Shown: positions 38,764 through 49,859 of the stretch, piece by piece
How positions within the stretch are numbered: position 1 is the first letter of the stretch
Layout: each line of letters begins with the position of its first letter
Origin: Scatophagus argus
Taxonomy: Eukaryota; Chordata; Actinopteri; Scatophagidae
Length of the DNA: 64,000 bases
Assembly (NCBI RefSeq): GCF_020382885.2
Contig: NC_058510.1
Location: forward strand, 1,784,001 to 1,848,000
Direction: 5' to 3'
Notes under the pieces: model-generated
The model's input: the letters and a program-made list of their open reading frames with translations, nothing else
Told to the model about the DNA's origin: nothing
Database searches by the model: none
Made by a program: the position numbers and the translations under genes

Positions 38764-38902
38764 AGCTGGAAGCTGGAAGCTGGAAACTGGAAGCTGGAAG
38801 CCGGAAGCTGGAAGGTGGAAGCTGGAAGGTGGAAGCTGGAAACTGGAAGCTGGAAACTGGAAGCTGGAAGCCGGAAGCCGGAAGCTGGAAGCTGGAAACT
38901 GG
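38764..38902. repeat. 7-bp minisatellite (AGCTGGA)n
   Basis: About 20 head-to-tail copies of AGCTGGA with variants AACTGGA, AGCCGGA and AGGTGGA. Variants are interspersed, suggesting repeated unequal exchange or slippage. Confidence 0.95.
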
Positions 38903-40081
38903 CACCGACGCGTCCCTGCATGTGGTAACTGGATGCACTTTCAGGAGTTTAACACAGTGGGAGCATGAGGCAGTTTTTTTAAAATCAAAGAACCCAAATG
39001 AAAGAAGGAAGACATCAGGAATCATCCTGAATCTGGAGAAGGTGAGACGGATGACATACCAAATGTCAGCTTTGGATCCAGAACTAATTAACTTCATTCA
39101 ACTTGTTTTCCTTATGGGGCGACGTGGAAAATAATTTCCAAAGTTCTGCAGGTGCCTGCAAGGACGATGTGGGACCGTGATGGCTTCTGTGGATCCCAGA
39201 AACTGTGTGAAGGACAGGAAGCCGAGGGGGGTCAGGTGGTCTGAGTGCTCAAGGTGAACCACCGGGGAAACCTGGGATACCTGATATCCATTCAGCTTAA
39301 AGTTTATACAAACTGTGCTTGTTCCTGGAAGGCGTCCAATGGCAGATCAGATCAGGTGGTTTGAGGTGAGTGTAACCTGCGTCAGAAATCGCACTTCTTC
39401 TCACAGTCATAACAGTCTAATCTGTACGTATAGTCGCTGTAAACATATTTTTAGACTCAGTGTGAGTAATGCTGCATTCGCTTTCGAGAGCAGGAAGGTA
39501 AAATTAGGTGAGGCCGTCAGAGACTGCAGCAAAGGGAGATGACTCGCCATTGAAAATTTAAATAATTTAACTCCGTTTCAGCTCTTCCAAATATCCACAC
39601 GGTGCTGAATTTTAAAACTCAAAGACATTAACGTCTGCAAACCTTTAAAACGTCACACGATCCCAGCGACACACAACACATCGTGGCCTGATGTGTTTCC
39701 CGGATGTTGTCCTCCCTCTCTGTTGGCCTTGTCGTGGTTGGCTGTGGTTCGCGGCGAGGCGGCCAGTGGAGAACAGCAGTGTTGTGTGAGAAGAAGTTTC
39801 TGTGAACAAGAGGCGAATCCTCCTCGTGTCCTTGAGAGGCATCGAGCAGTGTGACTTAGAGACCTCCTCCTCTGCCTCCCGAGAAGAGGCAAAGGGGTCG
39901 TCTTCTCCGTCTCGTTAAAAAGACAACACTGGATGGGAACAGGAACATCCTGTGGTGTCAGAGAGGTTCACGTGGGCTTTCCAGCTCCTCGGTGTGTTTT
40001 ATCCCTCAGTCAGACAGCATGGTTTCAAAAAGCACAGGATTCACAGCACCCAAAAGCCCCAAACCCCAAGTGGGTTTCACA

Positions 40082-40229
40082 GGAAGGACACCTCTGCATG
40101 AGAAGGACACCTCTGCATGAGAAGGACACCTCTGCATGGGAAGGACGCCTCTGCATGGGAAGGACACCTCTGCATGAGAAGGACACCTCTGCATGGGAAG
40201 GACACCTCTGCATGGGAAGGACACCTCTC
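40082..40229. repeat. 19-bp minisatellite, eight copies
   Basis: The core CTCTGCATG recurs at exact 19-bp steps (40092, 40111, 40130, 40149, 40168, 40187, 40206), and CTCT again at 40225. The unit is GAAGGACACCTCTGCATGA or its -GG variant, with one ACG change. Because 19 is not a multiple of three, overlapping reading frames through it repeat every 19 codons. These frames are a by-product of the repeat. Confidence 0.95.
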
Positions 40230-41089
40230 ACATCCACCTGCCTTCCCTTTCCAGAGTCGACTTTGACCAGGTCTGTAAAAGAGAGGGCCTGTCTGACTCG
40301 ACCTGACGTGGATTCGATAAGGTAGACCCAAGGAGAGAAAGACCACAGGGACAAGGACAGGAAGGCGCTGGTGAGCATCTGCGACGTGTGGCCAGAGAGT
40401 TTCGTGCTGTTCAGCTTGCGAATGCCAAAGCGAAGCCGTGTGAGTGTCTGGCATCTGATGACAGGATGGGAGGGGGATCCTGTCCTTTACAAGGTGTGGG
40501 ATGAAGGCTCAGATTGATGGAGAGGCGTCCAGCACCCGCTAAGAGCGAGAGATGAAGAGAGTGAAGGAGTGAGAGTTCGCCTCCCGCAGCAAACTGATGT
40601 TTAGGGCTAAAATCCCATGAGGGGAAGACAGGAAGTTGTCTGTTTTGACCGCACACATCACAGCATCCTCATCATGGAGAATCTTCACCGTGACTGAAAT
40701 TTTTCTGCTTATTGATACTTTGTCGTTTAAGAGTTAGAAAGCAGTCAAAAACTCAAGCGGCTTTTATATCATCAAATTGCCCTAAAGGAGGGGAAAAAGC
40801 CTCCGGTTTTCCTGTCAGTGGGTGCTGCTGAGGCGCAGACCGTCAATAAAGAGGCTGACAGAGCCAGCGAGGAGAATAGCATCTACCACCCACTGAGCCT
40901 CTGCAGGAAGGCAGCTATTTGAGTGCAACGGCTCCAATCAAGGAAGTGAAGCCACGTGTGCGAGGTGGAGGAGTTCGTGTAGGACTGGAGGGTGTTGCGT
41001 CAGGAGTGTCGGGGGGAGCTGAGATATGAAATGAAAGTCAAGCAGAGAACGTGTTGCTTTACTAACTGGGATGTTAAAAGCAGCACTTC

Positions 41090-41129
41090 AGCTCGCTGTG
41101 GCGCTCAGCGAAAGACGCCACAGCGAGCT
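41090..41129. repeat. Perfect 14-bp inverted repeat (hairpin)
   Basis: AGCTCGCTGTGGCG (41090-41103) is the exact reverse complement of CGCCACAGCGAGCT (41116-41129), with a 12-nt loop. The arms are GC-rich, so the stem would be stable in single strands. It is not near a gene I can identify. Confidence 0.9.
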
Positions 41130-43029
41130 TTGTTTTTGCCTGTGGGACAAACTCGGGTTTAATCAGGGTCACTCTGAATAAAAACATCTCCATGAAATCA
41201 GCATAGCTGTCTTATCTGTGGGATGATGTGGATTAGTGCTACACTGATGGTCTTAATAAACTCCTACACTGGGCTTTCTGGATCTGGTGATCAGGGTCCA
41301 GGAGTCTGATGGACTGTTGTGGTTTTGTTTTTTATTTATCCACATTTATCTCCTCTTACAGAATGTCGTCCCTTCATTCTATTATTTTTTTATTTGTACT
41401 AACTCATATTGTTTTGCATTTTGTGTCTTTTGTCTTCATCTGAATGTTTCCTCACTCACATACGCTCGTCTGACCCAATCAGAAGCAGCAGCACTGCCCC
41501 CTTTTTATAGCATCAAATAACTAATTAAAACCAAACTTATCAGAAAAACTGACACGTGTACAAATCAATTTATTTGTGTGTTTGAGTGTTTTGAGATTTT
41601 AGTTTGGCTAAAGTCCCATCAGCTAACATGGAGGGGGAGGAATTTATGAGCTGTACTGCAGCCAGCCACCAGGGGGCCGTCCAGATGTTTTGGCTTTGCA
41701 TTTGGGGAGTTTTATGTCGTTCATCTTTATGGCTCGTGGCGACCAACATCCCCACAATGCACCTCAAAGTTAAAGATGAACGCGTGTCGACCAGCGGCAG
41801 CTCTGTTTAAGTCCCGTTTGACCGCAGTGTCAGGGTTTCAGTGTTGCATTCCTGAAGTAAGTAATTACAGGACCTCTTGGCTGCACTCCAGACCCTGGAT
41901 AACAAAGTGAAAGGCAGAGAGGAGCTCTCTGCTGGGCTTCTTCTTCTGACTTGATGAAGTCTTTCTTCAGCTGGTGTTCACCAACAGATGTGCTGTGAGG
42001 AGCGGTCGGGTCGGGGTTTGAGGGCAGTCCTGAAATACAAAGTCATTTTCTCAGCGTATACAAAGTGTGATTGGAGTTTGTTTGTTTGTGAATACAGGCG
42101 ATATTCACGACTGTCCACAAAGCCCACAGGAGTGAATGTAAAATTGCTCTTTAATCATCCCTTTGAGGATGTTTATTTCATGTTCTGTACGTACGTATTT
42201 GTGTCTTAATAACAATGAGTCAATTAGTCTTTGTGAAGAAGCAACACCACATGAGTCATCCAGAGGGATCACCTTAGTTGACTTCTCTTTTTTCAAACCT
42301 CGCCCACAAGCTCTGAACTATTTCCAGTTACTCAGTAGAAGTCTGCAAGCTGTTTTCATTACCATACAGCTCTGCTCGTTTCTGTAGGTGTTAATGGCTC
42401 CTCAGCTTCAGGACCTCTATTTTTAAATCTTTTATCGTATACATCATGTTGTCCCAGAGTGTATGTCACTGGACCCGTGTGCCGTTTCAGCTCATGCATG
42501 TTGTTTACTTCAGGCATTAGTCAGGGGCCATATGATCCGGATTTGCCCTGTTGACAGCACATGCAATGTTAGTGGACAGTCACAGGGGATTGGACATGTG
42601 GCTGTAAACAGACCTGCTGTATGTGCTGTGGCTGCCCCGAGCTAACACACAGGGGGTGTTATTGTTTGTTATCAAAGGCAGCATCGTGAGCCTTTAAAAA
42701 CCTCGGGCTAAGCTGCTCTACAGCCATGCGTGAAAGAGTCGGAGGCACCGGGACAAAGTGATCCTGGCTGAGCCGCCAGGACCTGATGGGTGAACGCTGA
42801 GTGTGGATCAATACTGCCACCTTGTGGTTGAAGAGCAGATGTGATTAATGCTGGCAGCGTTAAGTACGATTGTTGTCTTTAACAGAGTAAGAGACTGTCA
42901 GTAGACAAGAGAGCTCGGCTGAAAATACAGGAAGTCATAGAATGCATGTTTGGACCTCTTGTTTTGTTTATTCATAACAGTAATACATGTTTCTTGTACA
43001 ACTACGTTGCAAATTTGAATCGGAAAAAG

Positions 43030-43460
43030 CCGTTCTTTTGCGCATGCGTAATGCAGCTTCCCGTTACGGCTAAGAGTTAGAAACGTGGATGTGTTCTAAT
43101 TGGAAAGGCAGCAGTTATAAAACCAACAGCCATCCAGTTTAGGAGACAAAACCACAACCAATTTACAGTCTGTGGTGTTTAGCCGATGCTAAACGTCAAA
43201 GACGACCTCGGTGTCGGATTTCTCTCTCGACACTCATATTGTCTTTGATAGCACAGTCAGTCATGTTAGCATCAGGGAAGCTCTTTATATCGTCATGCGG
43301 AGCCTGACCATCGCATTCTTTGCGTTAATAGTGTAATTTTCACAATAGTGTATTCGCTCAAACTAGTTATAAATACTAAAAGACGCTGATCTCGCGTAAA
43401 AATGCTTTGTTTAAATGCCTCCTCCTCCTCCAGCGTGACGCATTTCCCAGCATGCTCTTC
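43030..43460. promoter_or_regulatory. Possible promoter or regulatory segment (NRF1-like and ZNF143-like sites)
   Basis: TGCGCATGCGTA at 43039-43050 matches the palindromic NRF1 site. TTTCCCAGCATGC at 43443-43455 matches the core of the ZNF143/Staf site. Both are promoter-associated in vertebrates. The segment has more CpG than its surroundings, but no coding exon was found next to it and POMP ends about 0.9 kb away on the other strand. Speculative. Confidence 0.28.
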
Positions 43461-44319
43461 AAACCGGGATAGTTGTTTAAATTCGGGCGTTCAGAAAGCA
43501 GTGGATATGTTTAATGCTCATGAATATTGGTTGAGTGTCTAAGAACAGCCGCATTGATCTGTGGGTGGTCAGGTTGAAAACGTGTCACCGTGTGTTAAAA
43601 ACACACCGTCTGACATGCCTTTAAATACACGAAGGGCGGCTTTGGGCTTTCGGTTGGTCCGATGGCGGTGGGATTTCAATTGATTGCTACAGTGAGTTAC
43701 AGAACCTCTACGTTTCTTCTCTCCCCTCCCTCACCGCCGACCTTGACCAGCCTTTTGACCATTTCAACTCCCTCGATGTAATGTTACAAGGCGAAACAAA
43801 GAAACAGAAGAGGTTTTCTTACAAATAATCATTCAAACGACATACAGTCACGGCAGTACTAACCACCAATGCGTCGCCATCTGAAGAACATGATGTGGTG
43901 TGCAGAGGCCAAATAACGCGATAACACACGTGTTTTGATTCAAGCCCACACCCTCCAACAGCATTTCCCTGTTACGTATTTTTAAAAGGTGGTCAATGAA
44001 TCTCACTTCAAACGCAGGACACCAGGTGAACAGCAGGAATCACCTGATAAACACTGCATTTAACTGTTTCATTTTCCTTTTAACTCAGGCTCCTCCTTAT
44101 TTCAAAATAATTGTCGGTTTCAGCCTCATTGTTAATTTCAACCTTTCTTTAGTGAGCAATAATTCACCCATTTGTCTAAATTTTGTGAAGTTCCCAGACA
44201 GCTACTTGTGATATCATGAAACATTATTTTTGTACTGCAAAACACAACATGACAATATGACACGTACAGCAGTGAAACAACTTGTGGAATGAACGCACAT
44301 CGCGAAGGAGGTTATGAAG

Positions 44320-44325
44320 TTTATT
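44320..44325 (-). other. POMP poly(A) signal
   Basis: An AATAAA hexamer on the minus strand lies about 230 nt downstream of the POMP stop codon. It is the first canonical signal I see there, implying a short 3' UTR of roughly 250 nt. The cleavage site is not identified. Confidence 0.6.
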
Positions 44326-44554
44326 AGAAATATGAACCGGACTGGAATCATACAAAAGCAGCACTGAATGCTTGTCTGAACTGATCTGTCATTTACAGAG
44401 TGGCTCCCCACAACACACCCCATCATCAACCCCCCCTTCTGTCCCAAAACAAGTCTCACTCTACAATTTCAATTTCTATTTTCAGCAAATCTGCAGACAA
44501 ATAAAATTCCTAAATCTGTGTGTGTAGCTGTATTTGGTGCTTGTCCATCTTCTT

Positions 44555-45895
44555 TCACAGCAGTCCCAGTTTGTATTCCACCATCATGTGTGGCTCGCCC
44601 ATCATTTCACTCTGGGCTGGATCTGCAAGGCGACAGGACGGACACAGTGTGACGGTTAGATATAATAAGACTGTAGTGACTGTGCAAGTTAGAAGGGACG
44701 ATGCCCTCACCGTTCAGGATGTCGTCAAAGCCGATGGCGTCGTCACTGCCTCGCAGCGTATCCAGAGCCAGATTTGAGCTCTGTAGGAACGGCAGACGCT
44801 GGATCTGGTGGGTGGGGGGCAGACATCAGGAGTCATGAAGCAAAACAACAAACATCAAACCAAGTGAAACGGGCGAGGAAGGAGACAAAAACAGCTATTT
44901 GGGATCTGGATTAGAAAGACATGCAGTTACCTGTCTAGCTGCCCTGTACTCCATCTGCAGCTTGAGAGGAGCATGAAGACCCTGGATGTTTCTGAGTGTA
45001 GAGAAATTCATCTTGTCCTTGTTCAGCAGGTGCTGCACATCCACAGAGAGACAGGGACAACAGCTGTCAGGTCCATTGTTAAACTTTCATTTGTTCTTCT
45101 GTTGTACACTCGAAATACTCAGGAGTACGTGAGGTCTGAGCCACTGATCTGCTTCCAGCAGGAAAACTCCAGATTAAACAAGCAGAAGTAGGTAGGAGCT
45201 CTGCTATTTCAGTTCAGATTACTCACATTTTTTTCTGAAAGTTCCAGCGGGTGGCTTGGAAGGAGCTCGTTCTTTACACTGGAAAAACTGTGAAGTAAAA
45301 GAGGAAATGCAACAGGCAGGTGACAATTATGAACAGGTAATCAGGTTACAAGAGGTGGGACAATTAAAAAACATCAAAGCATCTTTTTTACCTGGCTACT
45401 AACTGTCATCAAGCTAGGAGATGGTATTGGTTTTACGCAAAGCATTACGTTACACCAAATTTACTTTATTTGTGGACGTTATCTCACCCGCTACGGAGAG
45501 AGTCCTGCACCCCATAAGCTCCCTGTGGACATAAGCCTGCCACAGGTACACTGTCTTTCAACTGAGAGCGGAGTCCCCGAGAGTCCTGTAACAAACAATA
45601 TGCATTCAACGTTTAAAACCGCTAATATTTAGTTAGAACATTACCCATATTACAAACCCTGACAGCAAAAGTCACTTCGCCACCGCTGTTCTACTGATGG
45701 AGGCTAAGCGCTAACTAGCATTAGCTTCGGTGACTAATCAAATTCACAACTACTGGATTTTAGAGGACACAAAGACAGAAAACAAATGAACAAACGGTGA
45801 AACAAATAAACGTATAAGTACAACAAAAAATGTCATGGCACATAATATTGTAGCGATAGGATAAATTATAATAAATAAGGCCACATCCATACCAT
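44555..45895 (-). CDS. pomp: Proteasome maturation protein POMP, complete six-exon gene
   Basis: POMP (Ump1 family) is the chaperone that brings together 20S proteasome half-mers and is degraded when the proteasome matures. Coding exons on the minus strand, in transcript order, are 45895-45893 (ATG only), 45585-45488, 45287-45227, 45032-44931, 44804-44711 and 44622-44555. They total 426 nt, or 141 residues plus TGA, the same length as human POMP. All five introns are GT-AG and the phases join without a break. Characteristic segments are SVKNELLPSHPLELSEKN (residues 37-54), DKMNFSTLRNIQGL with APLKLQMEY (residues 60-83), QRLPFLQSSNL and GFDDILNDP, and the C-terminus MVEYKLGLL. The first exon codes only for Met, directly before a GTATGG donor. 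The start has A at -3 and, after splicing, G at +4. I see no damage, so the gene is probably functional. A tRNA-Cys gene is divergently placed upstream. Confidence 0.96.
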
Positions 45896-45960
45896 TGTGG
45901 TTGCGTTTCTTCCACTTTCTTTTCGCTACACTTGAATATCCGGTTGAGTCGCGCTTTCAT
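45893..45960 (-). promoter_or_regulatory. Upstream ATG overlapping the POMP start
   Basis: In the sequence just before the POMP start there is an ATG at 45960-45958. It opens a frame different from POMP that crosses exon 1, continues through the first splice junction and stops at a TGA early in exon 2. The predicted product is 32 residues. Its context is moderate (G at -3, A at +4), against a strong POMP start. If the transcript begins upstream of 45960, this would be an overlapping upstream ORF that could lower POMP translation. The transcription start is not visible, so its use is inferred. Confidence 0.4.
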
Positions 45961-46170
45961 GACGACACATCCTTTCTGAGCCTGCTTTGCGTATAATGTA
46001 TTATTTAAACAAATAAAAAGACGCTGTAGCATACATTTGTGTACTGTATGCTTAAGTGGTTTGATTTTAATCAAATTTAATGTGCATCATACCATCTCCT
46101 AACATAACAACAAAAAGAATAATCGTTATAGTCAGCCTTAAAAAGACTGCATAAGACAAGGTAGTCGTCA

Positions 46171-46242
46171 GGGGGTATAGCTCAGTGGTAGAGCATTTGA
46201 CTGCAGATCAAGAGGTCCCCGGTTCAAATCCGGGTGCCCCCT
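46171..46242 (+). tRNA. tRNA-Cys (anticodon GCA)
   Basis: A 72-nt tRNA gene with a full cloverleaf. The acceptor arm GGGGGTA pairs with TGCCCCC (one G-T pair). The D arm carries the A box TAGCTCAGTGGTAGAGC, the anticodon stem TTTGA/TCAAG encloses the loop CTGCAGA, and the T arm CCCCGGTTCAAATCCGGGG-type stem carries the B box GGTTCAAATCC. The anticodon GCA is at 46203-46205. No intron and no CCA are encoded, as expected for a nuclear eukaryotic gene. It looks intact and very close to vertebrate tRNA-Cys genes. It is transcribed away from POMP. Confidence 0.97.
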
Positions 46243-46243
46243 C

Positions 46244-46247
46244 TTTT
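46244..46247 (+). terminator. Pol III terminator of tRNA-Cys
   Basis: A TTTT run begins one base after the last tRNA nucleotide pair of the mature end, the usual RNA polymerase III stop signal. Confidence 0.85.
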
Positions 46248-47270
46248 CCACCACGAAACCCGCGTGTATAATTGCTCAGGTCAGTTGTTTGTATCAGGTA
46301 GTTACAAAACTCTAAATACTTTAGCCAGAATTAACCATTGTGGCATATTCTCTCACACAGGAAGTATAGTGAACAGTGACATTTAACATGTACAATCCTG
46401 GGAAACGCTATTAATAATGCTGTAAATAACTGTGCAAATGGTCAGAAAAGTAATATTGATTTAAAAAGTATTTTCCTGGTTTAACTGAACAAATTATTCT
46501 GAATCCCCCACGTTTGACAGCACGCAGCAGCAGGTTAAAGTAGTAACACACCTTCATCACAGAGATGGAAACATATTTAGTTTACTATATGAGCAGAATA
46601 ATCCAGGCTTATGTCATATATGCTTCTAGAAAGTCCAGCACAAGATCACATCCATACACAACTTGTGCAGACATAAGCTTTTCAAAATACAAACCTCAGT
46701 TTGAAATACGTGTTGTTTGGGAGGAAAATGATGTGAACTCTGTCGTCTGATGAGGCAGATCAAATATTACAAAGTTAAGTGGTGTCCCTCAAAGCAGGAC
46801 AAACGAGGACACAATAATACTTCAAACTGATACTTGAAGCTGAAGTGCTGGAACAGGTGTACATCTGAAACACTGTGGTTTTTAAATGACCATTTTGTCC
46901 TTTTGAAAATTCATTCTGCACACGATTGTATAAAAAGTCCAGGACAAACAGTTTGTTGATGCTTTTACTTTAATGTGCATGTTTGGCTAACAAATAGGAA
47001 AAACAAGATCAAATTACACCCGTGCGTCCGCTGATATTCAGAAGAACCGTTTGAAATGCAAATCAGTTTGGTGGGCGCAGCCAGACGTCTCCAGTTCTCA
47101 GTGTTTTCTGGTTCCAGGCCACAGAGATGCACTAATTAGATCACAGGCTTGTTGATGTCGGCGCTAAAAAAATAATTACTTGAATGATGTCAGTTCATCT
47201 GCTGCAGTCACACACACCACCACACCGATAATAACCTGATTATATAGATGGCTTCCGATCCTTTGCACAA

Positions 47271-47386
47271 TTAGCAGCACTGGGATGCTTTCATCGGGAA
47301 TTTTTTTAATCTTTTTTTTACCAAACTGTGTTCACCAGCCACACCAGCATACTGTGGATCCAACCCGGCCAGATGTGTGTCAACAT
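47271..47386 (-). CDS. Possible terminal exon of the C11orf65/MFI-like gene
   Basis: After a pyrimidine-rich acceptor (CCTCCTCCTCATCTGGCAG) a frame compatible with exon B's phase runs 38 codons, beginning DVDTHLAGLDPQYAG and ending in TAA. It does not resemble the remembered MFI C-terminus, so it could be chance or a diverged tail. An alternative last exon may lie around 47.1 kb, where an acceptor-like CCTGGAACCAG precedes a short frame ending in TGA. Confidence 0.2.
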
Positions 47387-47550
47387 CTGCCAGATGAGGA
47401 GGAGGCCAAGAAACAGGACAAAAGGGGATAAAAGAAGAGCTACATGCTGAAGCAAAACAGTTTTGTTAGTCCCAAACTTAAACAGCAGATGGCAGCACAG
47501 CTCATACTGTGAAGCGTTAAAAAGTGTTTAACAGCAGGAAGGACTCTCAC

Positions 47551-47861
47551 CTTCGCCCGTCGCAGAGGAGTGACTGCAGGCCAAGCGTTTCCACTCCTCC
47601 ATGTATCTGCAACAGGAGCAAAACGTCCAGATGTCACACAGTCAAGCAGATTAAAATGTGTATATTTCATAAACACGCAGTTTGAATGGCGGCTCTGTTC
47701 AACGCAAAGCTTCACAAGGTCACAGACTCTGAGGATCTTACTCCTCAAAGTTGAGCGAGTTGGTCCAGACCAGCAGCTCATCCAGCTCCCAGTCCGGGAA
47801 CTCGTCGTCCCCCTTCTCTGCCGCGCTGTCCCAGACCTTTACCTCCTGACCTCCTCTGAAG
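47551..47861 (-). CDS. C11orf65/MFI-like protein, two internal exons (partial)
   Basis: Two minus-strand exons join in frame. Exon A is 47861-47742 (upstream acceptor TTTCAG, donor GAGGA|GTAAGA) and exon B is 47606-47551 (acceptor TTGCAG, donor GCGAAG|GTGAGA). They encode FRGGQEVKVWDS..., then FPDWELDELLVWTNSLNF, EEYMEEWKRLACSHSSATGE. This resembles the C-terminal part of vertebrate C11orf65/MFI, which as I recall has WEVDEVLNWTNTLNFDEY followed by a WKEIATSNSSA motif. MFI has been described as a mitochondrial fission inhibitor, but nothing here shows that function. The phase-2 intron splits the Glu codon before EYM. Two other acceptors for exon A (ending at 47855 or 47845) would keep the same frame. 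The N-terminal IQ-type region and most other exons were not found and may lie beyond 50 kb or have diverged. Family assignment is from memory and moderate; that these are real exons is more certain. Confidence 0.68.
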
Positions 47862-49822
47862 CTGAAAGGCTCATTTCTGTTAGCTTCCTGCTAACTCCAG
47901 GTGACAAATTATTCCATTGGGTTACCTGGAAACGTCACAACAATGCAGCTTTCAAAATAAAAGTGATTCCAATGAGTTCATCAAAGATCCAAACACACTC
48001 ATGGAGACAAAACACGTCACTCAGCCTGTGATATTTGTATAAAGTCTTATTTTTAAGGTGGCATCACTGAGACTGAACGTAAGCATACAGTTCAAAATGC
48101 ATGCTCTTATTTTGAAGACGGAACGAGTGACCTTTAAATAGCGGCCCTCTGTCATCATTCATTATTTTCTCCTCCTCAGAATAACTGCTCATAGTGGTGT
48201 AGTCTGAACGCTTGTCTTCTGTTCTTTCTCGTTTTGTTTCTCAGTTAGTTTGTGGTTTGCGTTTCACTGTTTTATTCCTAACAAAACTCTCTCTGCTCTG
48301 TCCGCTGGACATCCAGATGTGCAGGCCTGCAGCAGCTGCATCTCAGCCTCAGCTTCTGTCTGCTTTCCACACGTCCAACACACAGAGAAAACTGCTGTGC
48401 TGGCAGACACAGAAGCTTCTGACGCTGACTGTAAACCTGAACCTCCTGGTTAAACAGGAAATGACGATTTGAGCTGTAGAAGAAGCAGTAACGGATTTAA
48501 TCGGACCCAGTTACCCACAATGCAATTTATGTTCTGAGCGTGTGATTTAAATCAGTTTTAAGTGAGCATGAAACGGCTTCCCGTCGATACGGCTGACGTT
48601 TCCGGCCCGTGTGATCCTGACTGCGTGTGTGTTTCCGGTGACAAGATGTTCACATTCTGGTGGATTTGTGGATGTCTTGTGCGGTCACAGCAGCTGATGA
48701 GAAACAGTAAAACGAGTCCCTTCCCTCAGTAAAAACACGCAGGGTCACGTGACATCTTCACATCATTTCCGCATCAGCCCTGAGCGCTGAGTGAGCTCGC
48801 TGCCGCGTTAGTTCCTCCGTCAGGGTCTGCTCAGGTGTAAATGACCTCCCGGGCTTCTGCAGGGCGACTCGTTGCCTTCACTGAGGATTGGAGAAAACAA
48901 GTTCGAGCCTCCGGCAGCAGGGGGCAGCACGAGACCGACGCACATGCTGCAAAAGTGTAAAAGACGTGAGGCGGGAGAGCTGTGATCATCACTGGAGTCT
49001 TCGCTTCTGCATCTGCTCTGGCAGGAGATCCGTGGAGCTGCAGACATTAACTGATGTCCTGTTCGGGCCGCGAGCGCGTTTGTGCCCACCTGGTGGGTGT
49101 TTTCGGCGTCATGCGACCCCTGAGGGAAGCGGAACAATAAGCTGAGAGACTGTGGTGATAATACTGATAATAGCAGCTTTAAAGAAAGCGTCTTAGACTC
49201 CAGTCCGGCTAAACTCTCTTTGTTTGCCTGATTTTCTATTATCAGCGGCACACAAATCTGCCAGAAGAGCTGAAAAGCCTCTTGAGACGTTTTGTTTTCC
49301 ATTGACAAATTCTGTAAGCACCAAGCAGTGACTGAGAAGCAGTTCCAGTCAATAAGAAGGTTGTTATTTTCTATAGGAACAAGCTAACGACTCAGCTTCA
49401 CCAAAGGCAATAAAGACTCGTGTCCTTCGCAGTGAAAGATGGTGCAAATCAGTCTGCTTTGAGACGCTGGATGGTTTTCAAACGGTTTGTATCCATCACA
49501 CTCGAGCTTCAGTCCTGCACATCAACCTGCACGCCTACAGAGACGTAAAGGTGCTCACAAGGGCAGGAAAGTTCGATCAGGACACACAGCCAACAAACAA
49601 ACAAACAAACAAACAAATGGAACTGAAGCAACATTTCAAGCTCCTCATCAGAGGGGTCAAAGAGCTGCCACTAAGCACAGCCAAGACTTTATAGACACAA
49701 ACATCCTCACCCTGCAGGTGTCTGTGATCCACATGATTGAAACCATCAAGCTGAGCCAATCAGAGCGGAGCTGACGGCCTCGTCTGGTGGACCCGAATGA
49801 ATCTGAGAGCGTTTTGACTCAC
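47862..49822 (-). other. Probable intron of the C11orf65/MFI-like gene
   Basis: This lies between exon A and the possible mini-exon. The ACAGCAGCTGC-rich stretch at 48.3 kb and the GC-rich stretch at 48.8-49.1 kb were read on both strands without finding a convincing exon. Confidence 0.35.
49593..49617. repeat. (ACAA)6 microsatellite
   Basis: Tandem AACA tetranucleotide units, uninterrupted. Confidence 0.96.
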
Positions 49823-49859
49823 CTGTTCCGCTGTGTGATGGTGATGAAGACGAGGATCT
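49823..49859 (-). CDS. Possible upstream mini-exon of the C11orf65/MFI-like gene
   Basis: A 37-nt segment on the minus strand is flanked by CCTCTCACAG and CAG|GTGAGT. In the phase required by exon A it reads ILVFITITQRN and then joins to S-FRGG. This loosely resembles the region just before the WEVDEVL motif of MFI (LGLIHTATKG in my recollection). Correct splice sites and matching phase are the main support. A 37-nt match could arise by chance. Confidence 0.35.

Larger units (their letters stand above)
40230..44300. other. Non-coding region before the POMP 3' end
   Basis: No exon recognised. It contains the 41.1-kb hairpin and the promoter-like motifs at 43.0-43.5 kb. Confidence 0.6.

Noticed and set aside
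38764..38902. CRISPR-like array
   Set aside because: The repeats are contiguous 7-mers without spacers, and the genome is eukaryotic.
40006..40454. Repetitive protein-like frames with CRGVLPMQRCPSHAEV units
   Set aside because: Produced by the 19-bp minisatellite. No start context, splice sites or family support.
45760..46074. 104-codon minus-strand frame across the POMP 5' region
   Set aside because: It is the POMP leader and intron read in another frame. Only the part from 45960 was kept, as a possible upstream ORF.
47440..47781. 113-codon minus-strand frame overlapping the C11orf65/MFI-like exons
   Set aside because: It is a different frame from the spliced exons, which have proper splice sites and homology.
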